From: Haloarchaeobius amylolyticus
GTDB lineage: Archaea; Halobacteriota; Halobacteria; Halobacteriales; Natrialbaceae
Direction of reading: 5' to 3'
DNA length: 64,000 bases
Assembly: GCF_026616195.1 (NCBI RefSeq)
Contig: NZ_JANHDH010000001.1
Coordinates: 992,001-1,056,000 of the forward strand
In this document: positions 44,616-53,580 of the stretch, in pieces
Layout: each line of letters starts with the position of its first letter
How positions within the stretch are numbered: the stretch's first letter is position 1
Translations under genes and position numbers: made by a program
The notes under the pieces: model-generated
What the model saw: the letters and a program-made list of their open reading frames with translations, nothing else
The model's database searches: none
What the model was told of the DNA's origin: nothing

Positions 44616-45989
44616 TTACGAGGCGTCGCCGGAGCCGGCCGTCGTGGTCGGGGCCGAGTGTTCGGCGGCCTCGACGGCCTCCAGGAAGACGTTCGCGCCG
44701 AGGTCGATCTCGCGCTCGGTCACGTCGAGCGGCGGGAGCAGGCGCAGGCTCTTGTAGCCACAGCCGAGGGTGAGCAGCCCGCGGCCGAGTGCCTGCTTGA
44801 TGACCTCCTCGCGGCGGTCCTTGGTGTCGAACTCGACCGCGAACATCAGGCCGCGCCCGCGGATGTCGACGATGGACTCCATGTCGGCGTCCGCGATGGT
44901 CTCCCAGAGCTGGCGACCGCGCTCGGTCGCGTTGTCGAGCAGGTCGTACTCGTGGATGGCGTCGATGGTGGCCACGCCCTGTGCGGCCGAGAGCACGTCG
45001 CCGGCGCCCCACGTCGAGGAGAGGCGACCCTTGTTCTCGGGGAACACGTCGGAGCGGGAGATGGTCGCGCCGACGCGCAGGCCCTTCGCGCTCGTGATGA
45101 CGTCCGGTGTGAGGTCGATGTGGTCGACACCCCACATCTTGCCGGTCCGACCCAGCCCGGCCTGTATCTCGTCGACGATGACGTAGATGCCGTGGTCGTG
45201 GCGGATCTGTTCGAGGTCGCGGATGAACTCGTCGTGGGGGACGCGGTAGCCACCCTCGCCCTGGACGGGCTCGAGGATGAGATAGGCGACCTCGTCGGGG
45301 TCGATGACGCCCGCGTCGGGGTCGAGCTTGTCGGCGAGGACGTTCCCGCCGGGGCCGTCGGTCTGCCACTTCTCGCGGTAGGCTTTCTCCGTCGAGATGT
45401 ACGGGACCGAGACGATGCCCGGCACCTCGGGGTAGCCCTTGCGGTGGACGGTCTTCGAGCGGTTCAGCGAGAGCGCGCCGAGGGTGCGGCCGTGGAACGC
45501 GCCGTCGAAGCAGACGCCGCGGTGGCCGCGGCGGTTGTAGCAGATCTTGATGGCGTTCTCGACGGCCTCCGCGCCGGAGTTCGAGAGGAAGACGCGGTCC
45601 ATGTCGTAGTGGTCCGTCGCGTCGATGAGCCGGTCCATGAGCTGGGTCGGCGACGGAATCTCGGGGTCCTGGGGCGGCCAGCCACCGCTGGCGTAGAAGT
45701 CCTGGCCCGCGATCTTCACGGGGTCGATGAGTTCGAACTCGGCCAGGCGGTCCATGACCTTCGGGTTGTTGTACCCGAGCGGGGCCGCGGCCACGTGGCT
45801 GGTGAAGTCCATGAGCACGTTGCCGTCGATGTCGGTACAGAAGGGACCCTCGGCGTCCTCGGTGATGTCCCAGACGAAGTCGTAGACGTAGGTACTCGGC
45901 GCTGAGAACTGATGGTGGTACTCCACCCACTCCTGTGCCTTCGAACCGGGCATGTGGTCCACCCGGGGCTCGGCCGTGTCTCGGTCCAT
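44616..45989 (-). CDS. Class III aminotransferase
   Basis: A 457-residue PLP-dependent aminotransferase of the acetylornithine/4-aminobutyrate type. Signatures: 'FLSNSGAEAVENAIKI', 'FHGRTLGALSLN', 'YLILEPVQGEGGYRVP', 'VIVDEIQAGLGRTGKMWG' and the PLP Lys in 'ITSAKGLRVGA'. The TATA box 'TATTTAATAG' (46009-46018, minus strand) lies about 25 nt before ATG 45989, so the transcript is leaderless. Which omega-amino acid it uses is unclear. Confidence 0.9.
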   Translation of the reverse strand: MDRDTAEPRVDHMPGSKAQEWVEYHHQFSAPSTYVYDFVWDITEDAEGPFCTDIDGNVLMDFTSHVAAAPLGYNNPKVMDRLAEFELIDPVKIAGQDFYASGGWPPQDPEIPSPTQLMDRLIDATDHYDMDRVFLSNSGAEAVENAIKICYNRRGHRGVCFDGAFHGRTLGALSLNRSKTVHRKGYPEVPGIVSVPYISTEKAYREKWQTDGPGGNVLADKLDPDAGVIDPDEVAYLILEPVQGEGGYRVPHDEFIRDLEQIRHDHGIYVIVDEIQAGLGRTGKMWGVDHIDLTPDVITSAKGLRVGATISRSDVFPENKGRLSSTWGAGDVLSAAQGVATIDAIHEYDLLDNATERGRQLWETIADADMESIVDIRGRGLMFAVEFDTKDRREEVIKQALGRGLLTLGCGYKSLRLLPPLDVTEREIDLGANVFLEAVEAAEHSAPTTTAGSGDAS

Positions 45990-46067
45990 GCTCCCCTGTA
46001 AGGAAAGGTTCTATTAAATAGGTTCGTTGTTTGGCGCAATTATCGTCGGCCCCGAACTGGGAGAGGG

Positions 46068-47369
46068 CTAGGCGGTGAGCACGAGGACGGTCGCGACCGC
46101 ACCCACGATAACAAGTACCCCGCTGTAGCCGGCGACGAGCCGGGAGAACGACCGGTTGGGGCTGACCGCCGTCAGGCCGGCCTTCACGACGATAGAGGAG
46201 GCGGTCGCCAGCAGGACCGACAGGACCGTCGTCTCCGCGCTCAGGGTGCCACCGCGGAAGAGCAGGACCGCGGAGGTCGTCGCGCCGGCACTGGAGACCA
46301 GCCCGGAGGCGACCGCGGTCGCGAGGAACCCGGCCGCGCCGAACTGCTCGTTGGCGACCGACCCGACCACGAGCACCGCCATGAACATCCCGCCGAACCC
46401 GAGCGCGTACCGGAGCGAGAAGGGACTGCCGAGCGAGATGTCGACGTTCTCGGTCCAGTCGGCGGTGAGCGCCGCGACCGCGACGGCGGCGAGGATGACG
46501 GCCACGAGGGGGAGGGTCGCGGAGACGAGGAGCCCCCGCGAGAGTGTGAACGCGAGGACGATGAGCAGGTTCCGCAGCGCCATCGCCGCGTCCGCGAGGA
46601 GGATGGCCGCCGCCGCGTAGGAGGCCGCCTCGGTGTTCTGGCGCACGTGGTCGAGCATGGTGCCCACGACCGCGGTCGAGGAGACCAGCCCGCCGAAGAA
46701 GCCCGTGATGGCGATGCCCCGACCGCCGTAGAGCTGGACGATGACGTAGTTGAGGATGCCGATACCCGCGACCGTGACGACCATCAGCCAGACGACCTGG
46801 GGCTCGATGGTGAGGTCCTCGATACCGAGGAGTGGGACGCTGTACTGCTGTTCCCCGGCCGGGAGCAGCGGGTAGACGACGAAGGCGATGATGGCGAACT
46901 CCGCACCGGAGCGGACCTCCTCGCGCGAGAGGTTCTCCGCGAACGAGTGCAACTCGCGCTTGAGCACGAGCACCAGCGACGAGAGGACCGCGACGGCGAC
47001 GCCCTCGAGGACGAACCCGGTCGCGACGAGCGCACCGACCCCGTAGGCGACGAGCATCGACATCGAGGTGGTCAACGCGAGGCCGTTCTCACCGCCGGAG
47101 AGCAGGCCGCGAACCGCGAGGACCGCGCCCTGGATGATGACGAGCAGGCCGCCGACGAACAGGAGCGCCGTCCCGTAGGGCGTCTCCGCCGCCAGCAGCG
47201 TGAAGACCGCGCCCGCGAGGCTGATGAGCGAGAAGGTCCGGATACCCGCAGATTTCTGTGACCACTCTCGTTCCAGCCCGAGGAACAGCCCCAGCGCCCC
47301 GGCCAGGACGAGCCGGACGACGTGACTCTCGAGCGTCGCGGTCGGTGACTGTTGCAGGAGGAAGTCCAC
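46068..47369 (-). CDS. MgtC/SapB family membrane protein with DUF4010
   Basis: A 433-residue membrane protein. The N-terminal MgtC-like part ('LGLFLGLEREWSQKSAGIRTFSLISLAGAVFTLLA') is followed by a second membrane region of the DUF4010 type; about 12 helices altogether. GTG 47369 is preferred over GTG 47387: a 'GGGGAGGA' stretch lies directly before it and 'AAATAAG' at about 47393-47399 fits as TATA box. Divergent from the AI-2E-type gene, with about 90 nt between. Role in ion or stress physiology is unclear. Confidence 0.82.
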   Translation of the reverse strand: MDFLLQQSPTATLESHVVRLVLAGALGLFLGLEREWSQKSAGIRTFSLISLAGAVFTLLAAETPYGTALLFVGGLLVIIQGAVLAVRGLLSGGENGLALTTSMSMLVAYGVGALVATGFVLEGVAVAVLSSLVLVLKRELHSFAENLSREEVRSGAEFAIIAFVVYPLLPAGEQQYSVPLLGIEDLTIEPQVVWLMVVTVAGIGILNYVIVQLYGGRGIAITGFFGGLVSSTAVVGTMLDHVRQNTEAASYAAAAILLADAAMALRNLLIVLAFTLSRGLLVSATLPLVAVILAAVAVAALTADWTENVDISLGSPFSLRYALGFGGMFMAVLVVGSVANEQFGAAGFLATAVASGLVSSAGATTSAVLLFRGGTLSAETTVLSVLLATASSIVVKAGLTAVSPNRSFSRLVAGYSGVLVIVGAVATVLVLTA

Positions 47370-47461
47370 TTCCTCCCCTTCACACACCGGGGACTTATTT
47401 CCTCACCCTGGGGTTCCAGAACCACGACAGGTTTTTACCGGCTCGCAACGCCGTGGACAAC

Positions 47462-48733
47462 ATGTTCGGCGGTTTCGACATCGGTCGGTCCCGCGCTCCA
47501 TGGTGGGGTATCGCCCTCTTCCTCGGGGTGGCCCTGCTGTTCGTCGTCTACTCGTTCGTCGGGACCTTCGTCTTCGGTGTCTTCATCTACTACGCCACGC
47601 GCCCGGTCTACCGGCGGCTCAAGCGCCGCGTCCGTCCGCCGAGCCTCGCGGCGACGGTCGCCATCTTCACGCTCGCCCTTCCGTTCATGCTCCTGCTGGC
47701 GTACACCATGGCCATCGCCCTGCAGGAGGTCGACGCGTTCACGAAGTCACTGCAGGAACAGCAGACGAACGGCGGCGAGGTGAGCGAACTCCAGAAGATC
47801 CTCGACCCCTACATCACCCTCGCGAACGACGTCCAGAACCCGCAGGACCTGCTGACCAACCAGGAGGGACTGAGCGTCCTCACGGACGTCCTCAACAGCA
47901 GCCAGCAGTTCGTGGGCATCGTCGGCACGGGTGCGCTGCACCTGTTCATCATGATCGCACTGGCGTTCTACCTCCTGCGCGACGGCCACAAGCTCTCACG
48001 GTGGTTCCTCTCGACGTTCGGGGACGACCGGGGCGTCCTCCGGTCGTACCTCTCGGCGGTCGACCGCGACTTCCGGAACATCTTCTTCGGGAACATCCTG
48101 AACGCCTTCCTGACCGGCGTCATCGGTGCGCTCTCCTACAGCGTGTTGAACGTGTACGCGCCCACGACCGAGTTGACCATCCCCTACGCCGCCCTCATCG
48201 GGCTGCTCGCGGGCGCGGCCAGCCTCATCCCCGTCGTCGGGATGAAACTCGTCTACTTCCCGGTCTCCGGGTGGCTGTTCTACCAGGCGTTCTCGACCGA
48301 CCAGTCGGGGCTGCTCTGGTTCCCCATCCTGTTCGTCGCGGTCTCGTTCGTCATCGTCGACGTCATCCCGGACCTCGTCCTCCGGCCGTACGTCTCCGGG
48401 CGCAACCTGCACGTGGGGTCGGTGATGTTCGCGTACATCTTCGGCCCGCTCCTGTTCGGCTGGTACGGCATCTTCCTCGGGCCGATGCTGCTGGTGCTGT
48501 CGGTGCACTTCGCGAAACTGGTGCTCCCGGAACTCCTGCACTCGGAGAAACTCCAGCCCTACGCGGTCGACCCGACGTACTTCACGCCCGCCGACGAGGC
48601 CGCCGTCGAGGACGTGGAGGCCACGACGCGGCACTCGTCGGACACCGACGCCACGCCGACCGACGGCGGCCACCCCGAACCCGAGGACCCGGCGGAGCCC
48701 GTCGACGACGGGGACGACGCGAGCGAGGAGTAG
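47462..48733 (+). CDS. AI-2E family (PerM-like) membrane transporter
   Basis: A 423-residue protein with about eight hydrophobic segments in the layout typical of the AI-2E/PerM family: 'ATRPVYRRLKRRVRPPSLAATVAIF', a long amphipathic middle, and 'GLLAGAASLIPVVGMKLVYFPVSGWLF'. The C-terminal 50 residues are acidic and Thr-rich. ATG 47462 lies about 25 nt after 'GGTTTTTACC', so the transcript is leaderless. Members export small signals or act as Na+/H+ antiporters; which applies is unknown. Confidence 0.85.
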   Translation: MFGGFDIGRSRAPWWGIALFLGVALLFVVYSFVGTFVFGVFIYYATRPVYRRLKRRVRPPSLAATVAIFTLALPFMLLLAYTMAIALQEVDAFTKSLQEQQTNGGEVSELQKILDPYITLANDVQNPQDLLTNQEGLSVLTDVLNSSQQFVGIVGTGALHLFIMIALAFYLLRDGHKLSRWFLSTFGDDRGVLRSYLSAVDRDFRNIFFGNILNAFLTGVIGALSYSVLNVYAPTTELTIPYAALIGLLAGAASLIPVVGMKLVYFPVSGWLFYQAFSTDQSGLLWFPILFVAVSFVIVDVIPDLVLRPYVSGRNLHVGSVMFAYIFGPLLFGWYGIFLGPMLLVLSVHFAKLVLPELLHSEKLQPYAVDPTYFTPADEAAVEDVEATTRHSSDTDATPTDGGHPEPEDPAEPVDDGDDASEE

Positions 48734-48973
48734 TCACTCCAGGCGTTCGCCGTCGCGCGGACAGTACTCGTTCCGTGGGTCGCTCGTCTCGAAGCCACAG
48801 CGCGGGCAGGTCCGCCGGTCCGGGTCGGTGGTGTCGCCACCGCGCCGGAACAGGAACGGGACGAACGGCAGGAACAGGAAGACCGCGAGGGTCTCGAAGC
48901 GCCACCAGAGGAACACGGAGAGCGCGAGGCTCGCGAGCAGCCCGCCGGCCGCGACGAGGAATCGTCGGTCCAT
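48734..48973 (-). CDS. Small membrane protein with zinc ribbon
   Basis: A 79-residue protein with two transmembrane helices and a C-terminal zinc ribbon 'TCPRCGFETSDPRNEYCPRDG'. The stop falls immediately beside the stop of the AI-2E-type gene (convergent). Function unknown. Confidence 0.75.
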   Translation of the reverse strand: MDRRFLVAAGGLLASLALSVFLWWRFETLAVFLFLPFVPFLFRRGGDTTDPDRRTCPRCGFETSDPRNEYCPRDGERLE

Positions 48974-49069
48974 ACGGCTGGTCGTACGTACTGGTGCGCA
49001 GAAAATCGTTCCGAGACACGCAGGGGTGCCCCTGTCGACTGTTCATACTGCCGGCTGTACCACCCCGAA

Positions 49070-49098
49070 GGGGTTCGACCCACCATGGGCCGAACCCC
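49070..49098 (-). terminator. Stem-loop downstream of PadR
   Basis: GGGGTTCG (49070-77) pairs with CGAACCCC (49091-98) around a 13-nt loop, 22 nt beyond the end of the PadR gene. It may end or protect that transcript. No T-run is obvious. Confidence 0.4.
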
Positions 49099-49120
49099 TC
49101 AGCGGCTCCAGCCGGTAGTT

Positions 49121-49402
49121 TCAGGCTTCAGCTTCGACGTACTGGCCTTCCCAGTCGCTCCGTGCCTCGATCTCACGGCGCCCGCGCCGGGTCAGGACGT
49201 AGTAGTTCGTCCGCCGGTCACGCTGGCCCTTCTCGATGAGGCCCTTGTCGACGAGCGTGTCGAGATTGGGGTAGAGTCGACCGTGATGGATCTCCTTCTC
49301 GTAGTACTGCTCGAGTTCTTCTTTGATCGCCAGTCCGTGTGGTTCTTCTTTCCCAGCGATTACATACAACAGGTCTCGCTGGAATCCTGTCAGGTCGTGC
49401 AT
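49121..49402 (-). CDS. PadR family transcriptional regulator
   Basis: A 93-residue winged-helix repressor with the PadR core ('LTGFQRDLLYVIAGKEEPHGLAIKEELEQYYEKEIHHGRLYPNLDTLVDKGLIEK'). It has only the N-terminal DNA-binding domain; the C-terminal coiled-coil dimerisation domain is missing. The promoter 'ATTTATACT' (about 49436-49445, minus strand) lies in an AT-rich region, and a 20-bp palindrome is 127 nt upstream of the start. It may repress itself and the divergent amphi-Trp gene. Confidence 0.9.
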   Translation of the reverse strand: MHDLTGFQRDLLYVIAGKEEPHGLAIKEELEQYYEKEIHHGRLYPNLDTLVDKGLIEKGQRDRRTNYYVLTRRGRREIEARSDWEGQYVEAEA

Positions 49403-49528
49403 TGGAAAGGTACAGGAGACTCTTGCACAGCAGATAGTATAAATATGTCGGCCAGACGCCCCCAGATTGCATAAAGACTTGGCCTGATAATACGGCCATA
49501 CTGGAAGTTAGATAAGAAGTCGTACATA

Positions 49529-49548
49529 TTGTGTATCGTGATACACAA
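49529..49548. promoter_or_regulatory. Perfect 20-bp palindrome, candidate operator
   Basis: TTGTGTATC-GT-GATACACAA between the divergent PadR and amphi-Trp genes, in AT-rich DNA. Its arms of 9 bp with a 2-bp centre are typical of a dimeric winged-helix repressor site. The binding protein is not known; PadR is the nearest candidate. Confidence 0.6.
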
Positions 49549-49625
49549 AAATGATTGACATTATGTCCGTGGGATGTGTTGTCTATCCAGAGATATTTAA
49601 GACGACGGCTCGCGTAGTGTCGGGC

Positions 49626-49904
49626 ATGCCAGAAGAAGTCCTGTTCAAGTCAGAGTCACAGCAGACCCGGAGCGACATCGCGGCCATGCTGCGCGACGTG
49701 GCGGACAAGCTCGACGCCGGCGACCCCATCACCCTCACCGCGGGCCAGCAGTCGGTGACGCTCGACCCGCCGACCCGGCCGACCTTCGAGGTCAAGGCCG
49801 AGCGCGAGACCTCGACGGGCGCGACCGAGGGCGAACTCAGCATCGAGTTCGAGCTCGAGTGGGACGAGCGCGCCACCGACGACGGCGAGCTCAGCATCGA
49901 GTAG
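49626..49904 (+). CDS. Amphi-Trp domain protein
   Basis: A 92-residue protein with the amphi-Trp layout ('MPEEVLFKSESQQTRSDIAAMLRDVADKLDAGDPITLTAGQQSVTLDPP'), found widely in haloarchaea and of unknown role. TATA 'ATATTTAAG' at about 49592-49600 lies 26-30 nt before ATG 49626, which decides this start as leaderless; the earlier ATG at 49551 has no coding support. Confidence 0.82.
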   Translation: MPEEVLFKSESQQTRSDIAAMLRDVADKLDAGDPITLTAGQQSVTLDPPTRPTFEVKAERETSTGATEGELSIEFELEWDERATDDGELSIE

Positions 49905-50142
49905 GCACGGACGCTCGCTCACGGCTCTTTCTCTCGACGCACGTGGACCAGCAGTAGCCCTCGGTGGGCAAGTAGCGCCACAGTCCGGATAGTACACCGC
50001 ACGCGCGCAACCCGGGAACGCAGAACGGACCTGACTCGGGCGCGCGACAGACAGCGACCCGGCAGTCGGGGGTACGAGGCGATCGCCCGAGAACGCGTGC
50101 GACAGCTGTTGCTCGTCGAATGTAGTACGAAACAGGAAAGCA

Positions 50143-50171
50143 GGCCACGCGAGATAAAAGCTCGCGTGGCC
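50143..50171. other. Stem-loop, 11-bp stem
   Basis: GGCCACGCGAG (50143-53) pairs perfectly with CTCGCGTGGCC (50161-71) across the 7-nt loop 'ATAAAAG', which itself reads as a TATA-like box. It may be a terminator, an RNA arm or an operator around a promoter. Confidence 0.6.
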
Positions 50172-50197
50172 GCTTGCCGCCCTGAATTGGTCCCCGC

Positions 50198-50227
50198 TGA
50201 CGCTTCGGCCCTCCAAGCGAAGCGTCA
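50198..50227. other. Stem-loop, 10-bp stem
   Basis: TGACGCTTCG (50198-207) pairs perfectly with CGAAGCGTCA (50218-27) around a 10-nt loop. It is 26 nt from the preceding stem-loop. Confidence 0.6.
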
Positions 50228-50282
50228 CTTGACTCATGCCACCGGAGTATCTTAAAGGTACCGACCGCGGCGAATCATCGGT

Positions 50283-50377
50283 CTTGTGCGCGAGGTCAGA
50301 ATAGCAGACGGCGCCGACCTCAGACCCTGTATCTCGGGTGGTTCACCCACCCAGCAGACCGGTGTCACCACTGGTGA
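50283..50377 (+). ncRNA. Candidate structured small RNA
   Basis: After the TATA-like 'TATCTTAAAGG' (50248-58), a transcript start near 50283 would give an RNA with three successive hairpins: GAGGTC/GACCTC (50292-97, 50316-21), GGGTGG/CCACCC (50336-41, 50347-52) and ACCGGTG/CACTGGT with a TCAC loop (50358-64, 50369-75). The pattern resembles guide or regulatory RNAs, but no known family was recognised and the strand is inferred. Confidence 0.4.
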
Positions 50378-50409
50378 ATGTGGCGGCGCGAAAACGGGAG
50401 TCGAACGTC

Positions 50410-51228
50410 TCAGTTGAGGATGGACTGGGCGACGGTCGCCAGCTGGCCGTTGTCGGCGTCACGCAGGCGGTCGTCGCCGATCTTCAGGCGCAGGCGCGGG
50501 CGACCGACGTCGATGGGCACCTTCTCGGTGTCGATGAGACCCATGTCCTCGAGCTTGGTCTTCGTGCGGGAGAACGTCGCCTTCGAGGCGATGCCGACGT
50601 CCTCGCCCCACTTGCTGATGTCGTACAGCAGGGCCTCGTTCTTCGCCGCGACGAGCAGCGAGATGGTGACCTCGTCGAGGCCCTCGCCGTCGCCACGCGC
50701 GGTCTCCAGCGAGTCGAGGATGCTCGTGAAGTCGTCCTCGGCCTCGGGGCTGATGTCGGTCTCGAGCGTCTCGCGCACGCGGCTGATCGGCGGGGTGCGG
50801 AGCTTGAACTCGGACGCCTCGTCCCAGGCGGCCATGTAGGCGTCGTAGGCCGTCGCGACGAACTCGTCGTCGTCGGTCGTCAGGCCACCGACGCGGTTGC
50901 CGGCGGTGACGAGCGCGACCACGCTGTCCTCGGTGACGAGCAGGGAGTTCTCCGGGGTCTCCTCGACCGTGCGGAGTTCGAGTGCGTCCTGCTCGATGAG
51001 GTCGGCGGCGTTCGAGGCGACGATGAAGTCGTCCATGACGTCCTTGAGGGTGCGTTCGTCGGCCAGCATGTGGACCGACGGCAGGTCGCCCTCGAAGCGG
51101 GTCGCCACGCGGACGAACTCCTCGATGGCATCGGCCGACGGATTGACCACGAGAACGTCCCCCGTGGCATCTTCCAGCACGCTCCCGAGTATATCGTCAA
51201 TTTGTCTATCGAGTAAATTCGAAGTCAT
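50410..51228 (-). CDS. tbsP: TbsP-type transcriptional regulator
   Basis: A 272-residue haloarchaeal regulator (DUF5821). N-terminal 170 residues form an alpha/beta domain ('MTSNLLDRQIDDILGSVLEDATGDVLVVNPSADAIEEFVRVATRFEGDLPSVHMLADE') and the C-terminal 70 residues a winged helix ('YDISKWGEDVGIASKATFSRTKTKLEDMGLIDTEKVPIDVGRPRLRL'). In Haloferax, TbsP acts with TrmB on the glycolysis gene gapII. ATG 51228 is used, five residues inside the longest frame. TATA-like 'AAAATTAAGTAT' lies at about 51262-51273 (minus strand). Confidence 0.85.
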   Translation of the reverse strand: MTSNLLDRQIDDILGSVLEDATGDVLVVNPSADAIEEFVRVATRFEGDLPSVHMLADERTLKDVMDDFIVASNAADLIEQDALELRTVEETPENSLLVTEDSVVALVTAGNRVGGLTTDDDEFVATAYDAYMAAWDEASEFKLRTPPISRVRETLETDISPEAEDDFTSILDSLETARGDGEGLDEVTISLLVAAKNEALLYDISKWGEDVGIASKATFSRTKTKLEDMGLIDTEKVPIDVGRPRLRLKIGDDRLRDADNGQLATVAQSILN

Positions 51229-51504
51229 GCCTATACACAACAAAACGTCGTATGGATACTTAATTTTATTGGCCTCAGTGGACTCAAATCTTGCCTATTC
51301 ATGGTTGAATCCGGCGTGGGTGGGCTGACCACAACGCCGTCACCCCCGTCGCCCAAAATTATAAGCCACCAACTGTTGCACTATGGGACTGTTCACGCAT
51401 GGGACAGCAACCCACCCCCCCAGACGTGCAGCGGACCAGTGGCCGACCCCGCCGGCTCGACGGTGGGAGCAGCCCCTACACCGGACCGTAGCCCCACTCG
51501 TCGG

Positions 51505-53580
51505 TCACGTCCCTTCTCGCAACCGACTCGCCAGCTCGTCCGACCAGTAGAACTCGCCATCGTAGATGACAGAGGTGTCGGCACGGTCGAGGAACTCGAG
51601 GGCGGCCGCCCGCGAGAGCGCGAACTCCGACTCGTTGCCACAGAGGTAGGAGTACTCGTTGCCCTCGACGTAGGGATGGTAGTAGCTCCCGGCGTGCTGG
51701 AGCGAGAACTGGTCGAACGTGAGGAAGAACTGGTCCTCGCCGAGCCGTTCGAGTTCCGCGGTCGTGGGGAGCCGGTTGGTCGTCTGCGTGAGCGTGTGGG
51801 TCCCGTCGCCGACGACGGCGTAGTCCTTGCCCATCATGATGCGTCGCCGGGCGATGCGCAGGGCGCGCTCGAAGGAGAACCCGTGGATGAGCAGGCGGGC
51901 GAACGCGGAACCCACCTTGACCGCGTGGTCGTTGAGCACCTGGGTGAACGTGACCGCGCCGGCGACCGCGCCCTGCTCGACCAGGGCCATCCCCTCGTGG
52001 AACGAGCCACAGGCGTTCAGGAAGAACGTCTGGGTGTTACAGGTCGCCAGGCTGTCGGCGGGCAGGTAGCCGTCCGGACAGCGCAGGCCGCCCTCCTCGC
52101 AGTGGCCGATGTAGTGGACGAAGTCGTTCTCGGACTCGAACACGCGCGCGAGTTCCCCGGTCGTGAGGTGTTCCTGCACGTCGACCGACAGCGGCAGGTC
52201 CTCGGCCCGCTCCCGGTAGATGGCCGCCACGTCGGCGTGTTCGGCGTCCATCTTCTCGTCGTTCAGGACGACGGTCACCCGGGCCGCCTCGGCGTCGCGT
52301 TCGAGGTACTTCTGGCGGTTGCGGTACGCCGCCGGGGTCGACTTGAACACGTCGATTGGGACGCCCTCGGCCAGCCAGCCGTGGACCCGGCCGCCCCTGA
52401 GTTCGGGCTTGACGATGTCGACCGAGGCCACCTCGCCCGGGCCCGTGCGAGGGTCACCCCCGCGGTAGAAGTCGTCGAGCGAGCGCTCGACCAGCTCCGC
52501 CCCCTCCAGTTCCGAGGTCCGGGGCAGGTAGAGCATGCTCAGGGTGTGCAACAGGAACGGGACCGTCTCCAGCATCGCGGCCCCCGGGTCGACGTACATC
52601 GCGAGGTGCCAGTCGGGGAGCCGGTGTTCGATGGCCGCGTAGGGCACGTCGAGGTACGTCTCCAGCCGGTCGACCGGCGTCCCGTGGTAGAGGTCCTGAC
52701 GCGGGAGCCCGAGCGCGTCGAGCAGGCTCTCCTCGGCGAGGTTGGTCCCGTAGGGGCCGGCGTTCCGGACCAGGCAGTCCAGGAAGAACACCTTGCGGAG
52801 CACCTCGGTGGTGTTCCGTTCCAGCGTCGCCCCGGTCCCGAGGCCGTGGCGGATGCCCGCGCTGGGGGCACACAGCATCGGGGCGTCGAGGGAATCGACG
52901 ACCTCCACGTCGGCCTGCAGGTAGTACGCGAGCGGGGCGGTCACGAACAGGTCGCCGAACGAGGGCGGGACGAGCAACTCGATGCCCACGTCGGGCGTCG
53001 CGTCGGCGATGGCGGCCGGGACCTCCACGGACTCGCCGGTCTCGACCAGTGGAGGGTGCCCTCGCAGGGTCGGGTAGGTCCGGTCCGGTGCCGTGGTCTT
53101 GTGCGACGCCGAGAGGTGGGTGAGCGCGGTCGCCATCCCCGTCGGCGTCGGGGGCACGACGAGGGTCCCCGGCGGACACTCGCTTCGGCTCCGGAACCCG
53201 AGCGTGCACCGGGTCGGGCCGGGGAACGACACGACGACCTCCTCGAAGTCCGGCGTCTTCGAGATGTTGAGGGGGCCGTCCGCGCGCAGGTACGTCTTGA
53301 TGTGGGTGTCGAGGTCGACGATGTACTCTCCGGGTGGGAGTTCGAGGGGGCCGGTGTCGTTCTCCAGTTCGTAGGTCGCGTCGCTCGACTGGGAGGCGAC
53401 GTAGACGACCGAGATGGGGAACCGGAGTTCGGCGGCGGCGCAGTCGACCGTGGTGTCGACCGGGCGTGGGAGCGGGGAGCCCGGGTCCGCGGTCCGGAGG
53501 CCCGAGCCGTGGACGGTGAGTTCGGCGTTCCCCGGGTCGACCACCCGGAGGCCGTCCGTCGTCACCTCCCACTCTATCAT
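51505..53580 (-). CDS. CHAT-domain (caspase-like) protease
   Basis: A 691-residue protein. Its C-terminal part carries the CHAT dyad: His in 'FVHYIGHCEEGG' (about residue 492) and Cys in 'FFLNACGSFHEG' (about residue 523), followed by 'GAVAGAVTFTQVLNDHAVKVGSAFARLLIHGFSFERALRIARR', the typical helix after the active site. The first 450 residues are unrecognised, begin with a beta-rich region and lack clear repeats. CHAT proteases act in cell death and defence, cleaving partner proteins. No obvious partner or nucleic-acid sensor is encoded next to it. A CTAG (53599) lies in its promoter. Confidence 0.75.
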   Translation of the reverse strand: MIEWEVTTDGLRVVDPGNAELTVHGSGLRTADPGSPLPRPVDTTVDCAAAELRFPISVVYVASQSSDATYELENDTGPLELPPGEYIVDLDTHIKTYLRADGPLNISKTPDFEEVVVSFPGPTRCTLGFRSRSECPPGTLVVPPTPTGMATALTHLSASHKTTAPDRTYPTLRGHPPLVETGESVEVPAAIADATPDVGIELLVPPSFGDLFVTAPLAYYLQADVEVVDSLDAPMLCAPSAGIRHGLGTGATLERNTTEVLRKVFFLDCLVRNAGPYGTNLAEESLLDALGLPRQDLYHGTPVDRLETYLDVPYAAIEHRLPDWHLAMYVDPGAAMLETVPFLLHTLSMLYLPRTSELEGAELVERSLDDFYRGGDPRTGPGEVASVDIVKPELRGGRVHGWLAEGVPIDVFKSTPAAYRNRQKYLERDAEAARVTVVLNDEKMDAEHADVAAIYRERAEDLPLSVDVQEHLTTGELARVFESENDFVHYIGHCEEGGLRCPDGYLPADSLATCNTQTFFLNACGSFHEGMALVEQGAVAGAVTFTQVLNDHAVKVGSAFARLLIHGFSFERALRIARRRIMMGKDYAVVGDGTHTLTQTTNRLPTTAELERLGEDQFFLTFDQFSLQHAGSYYHPYVEGNEYSYLCGNESEFALSRAAALEFLDRADTSVIYDGEFYWSDELASRLREGT

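Larger units (their letters stand above)
49905..50409. other. 505-nt gene-free region with several hairpins
   Basis: No protein gene can be supported in either strand between these two convergent genes. Strong inverted repeats cluster from 50143 to 50377. A TATA-like box lies at 50248. This could encode one or more structured RNAs, or act as a double terminator. The 49905-50140 part is GC-rich with no strong motif. Confidence 0.6.

Noticed and set aside
49551-49625. Earlier ATG for the amphi-Trp gene
   Set aside because: The TATA box at about 49592-49600 lies within that stretch, so it would not be transcribed.
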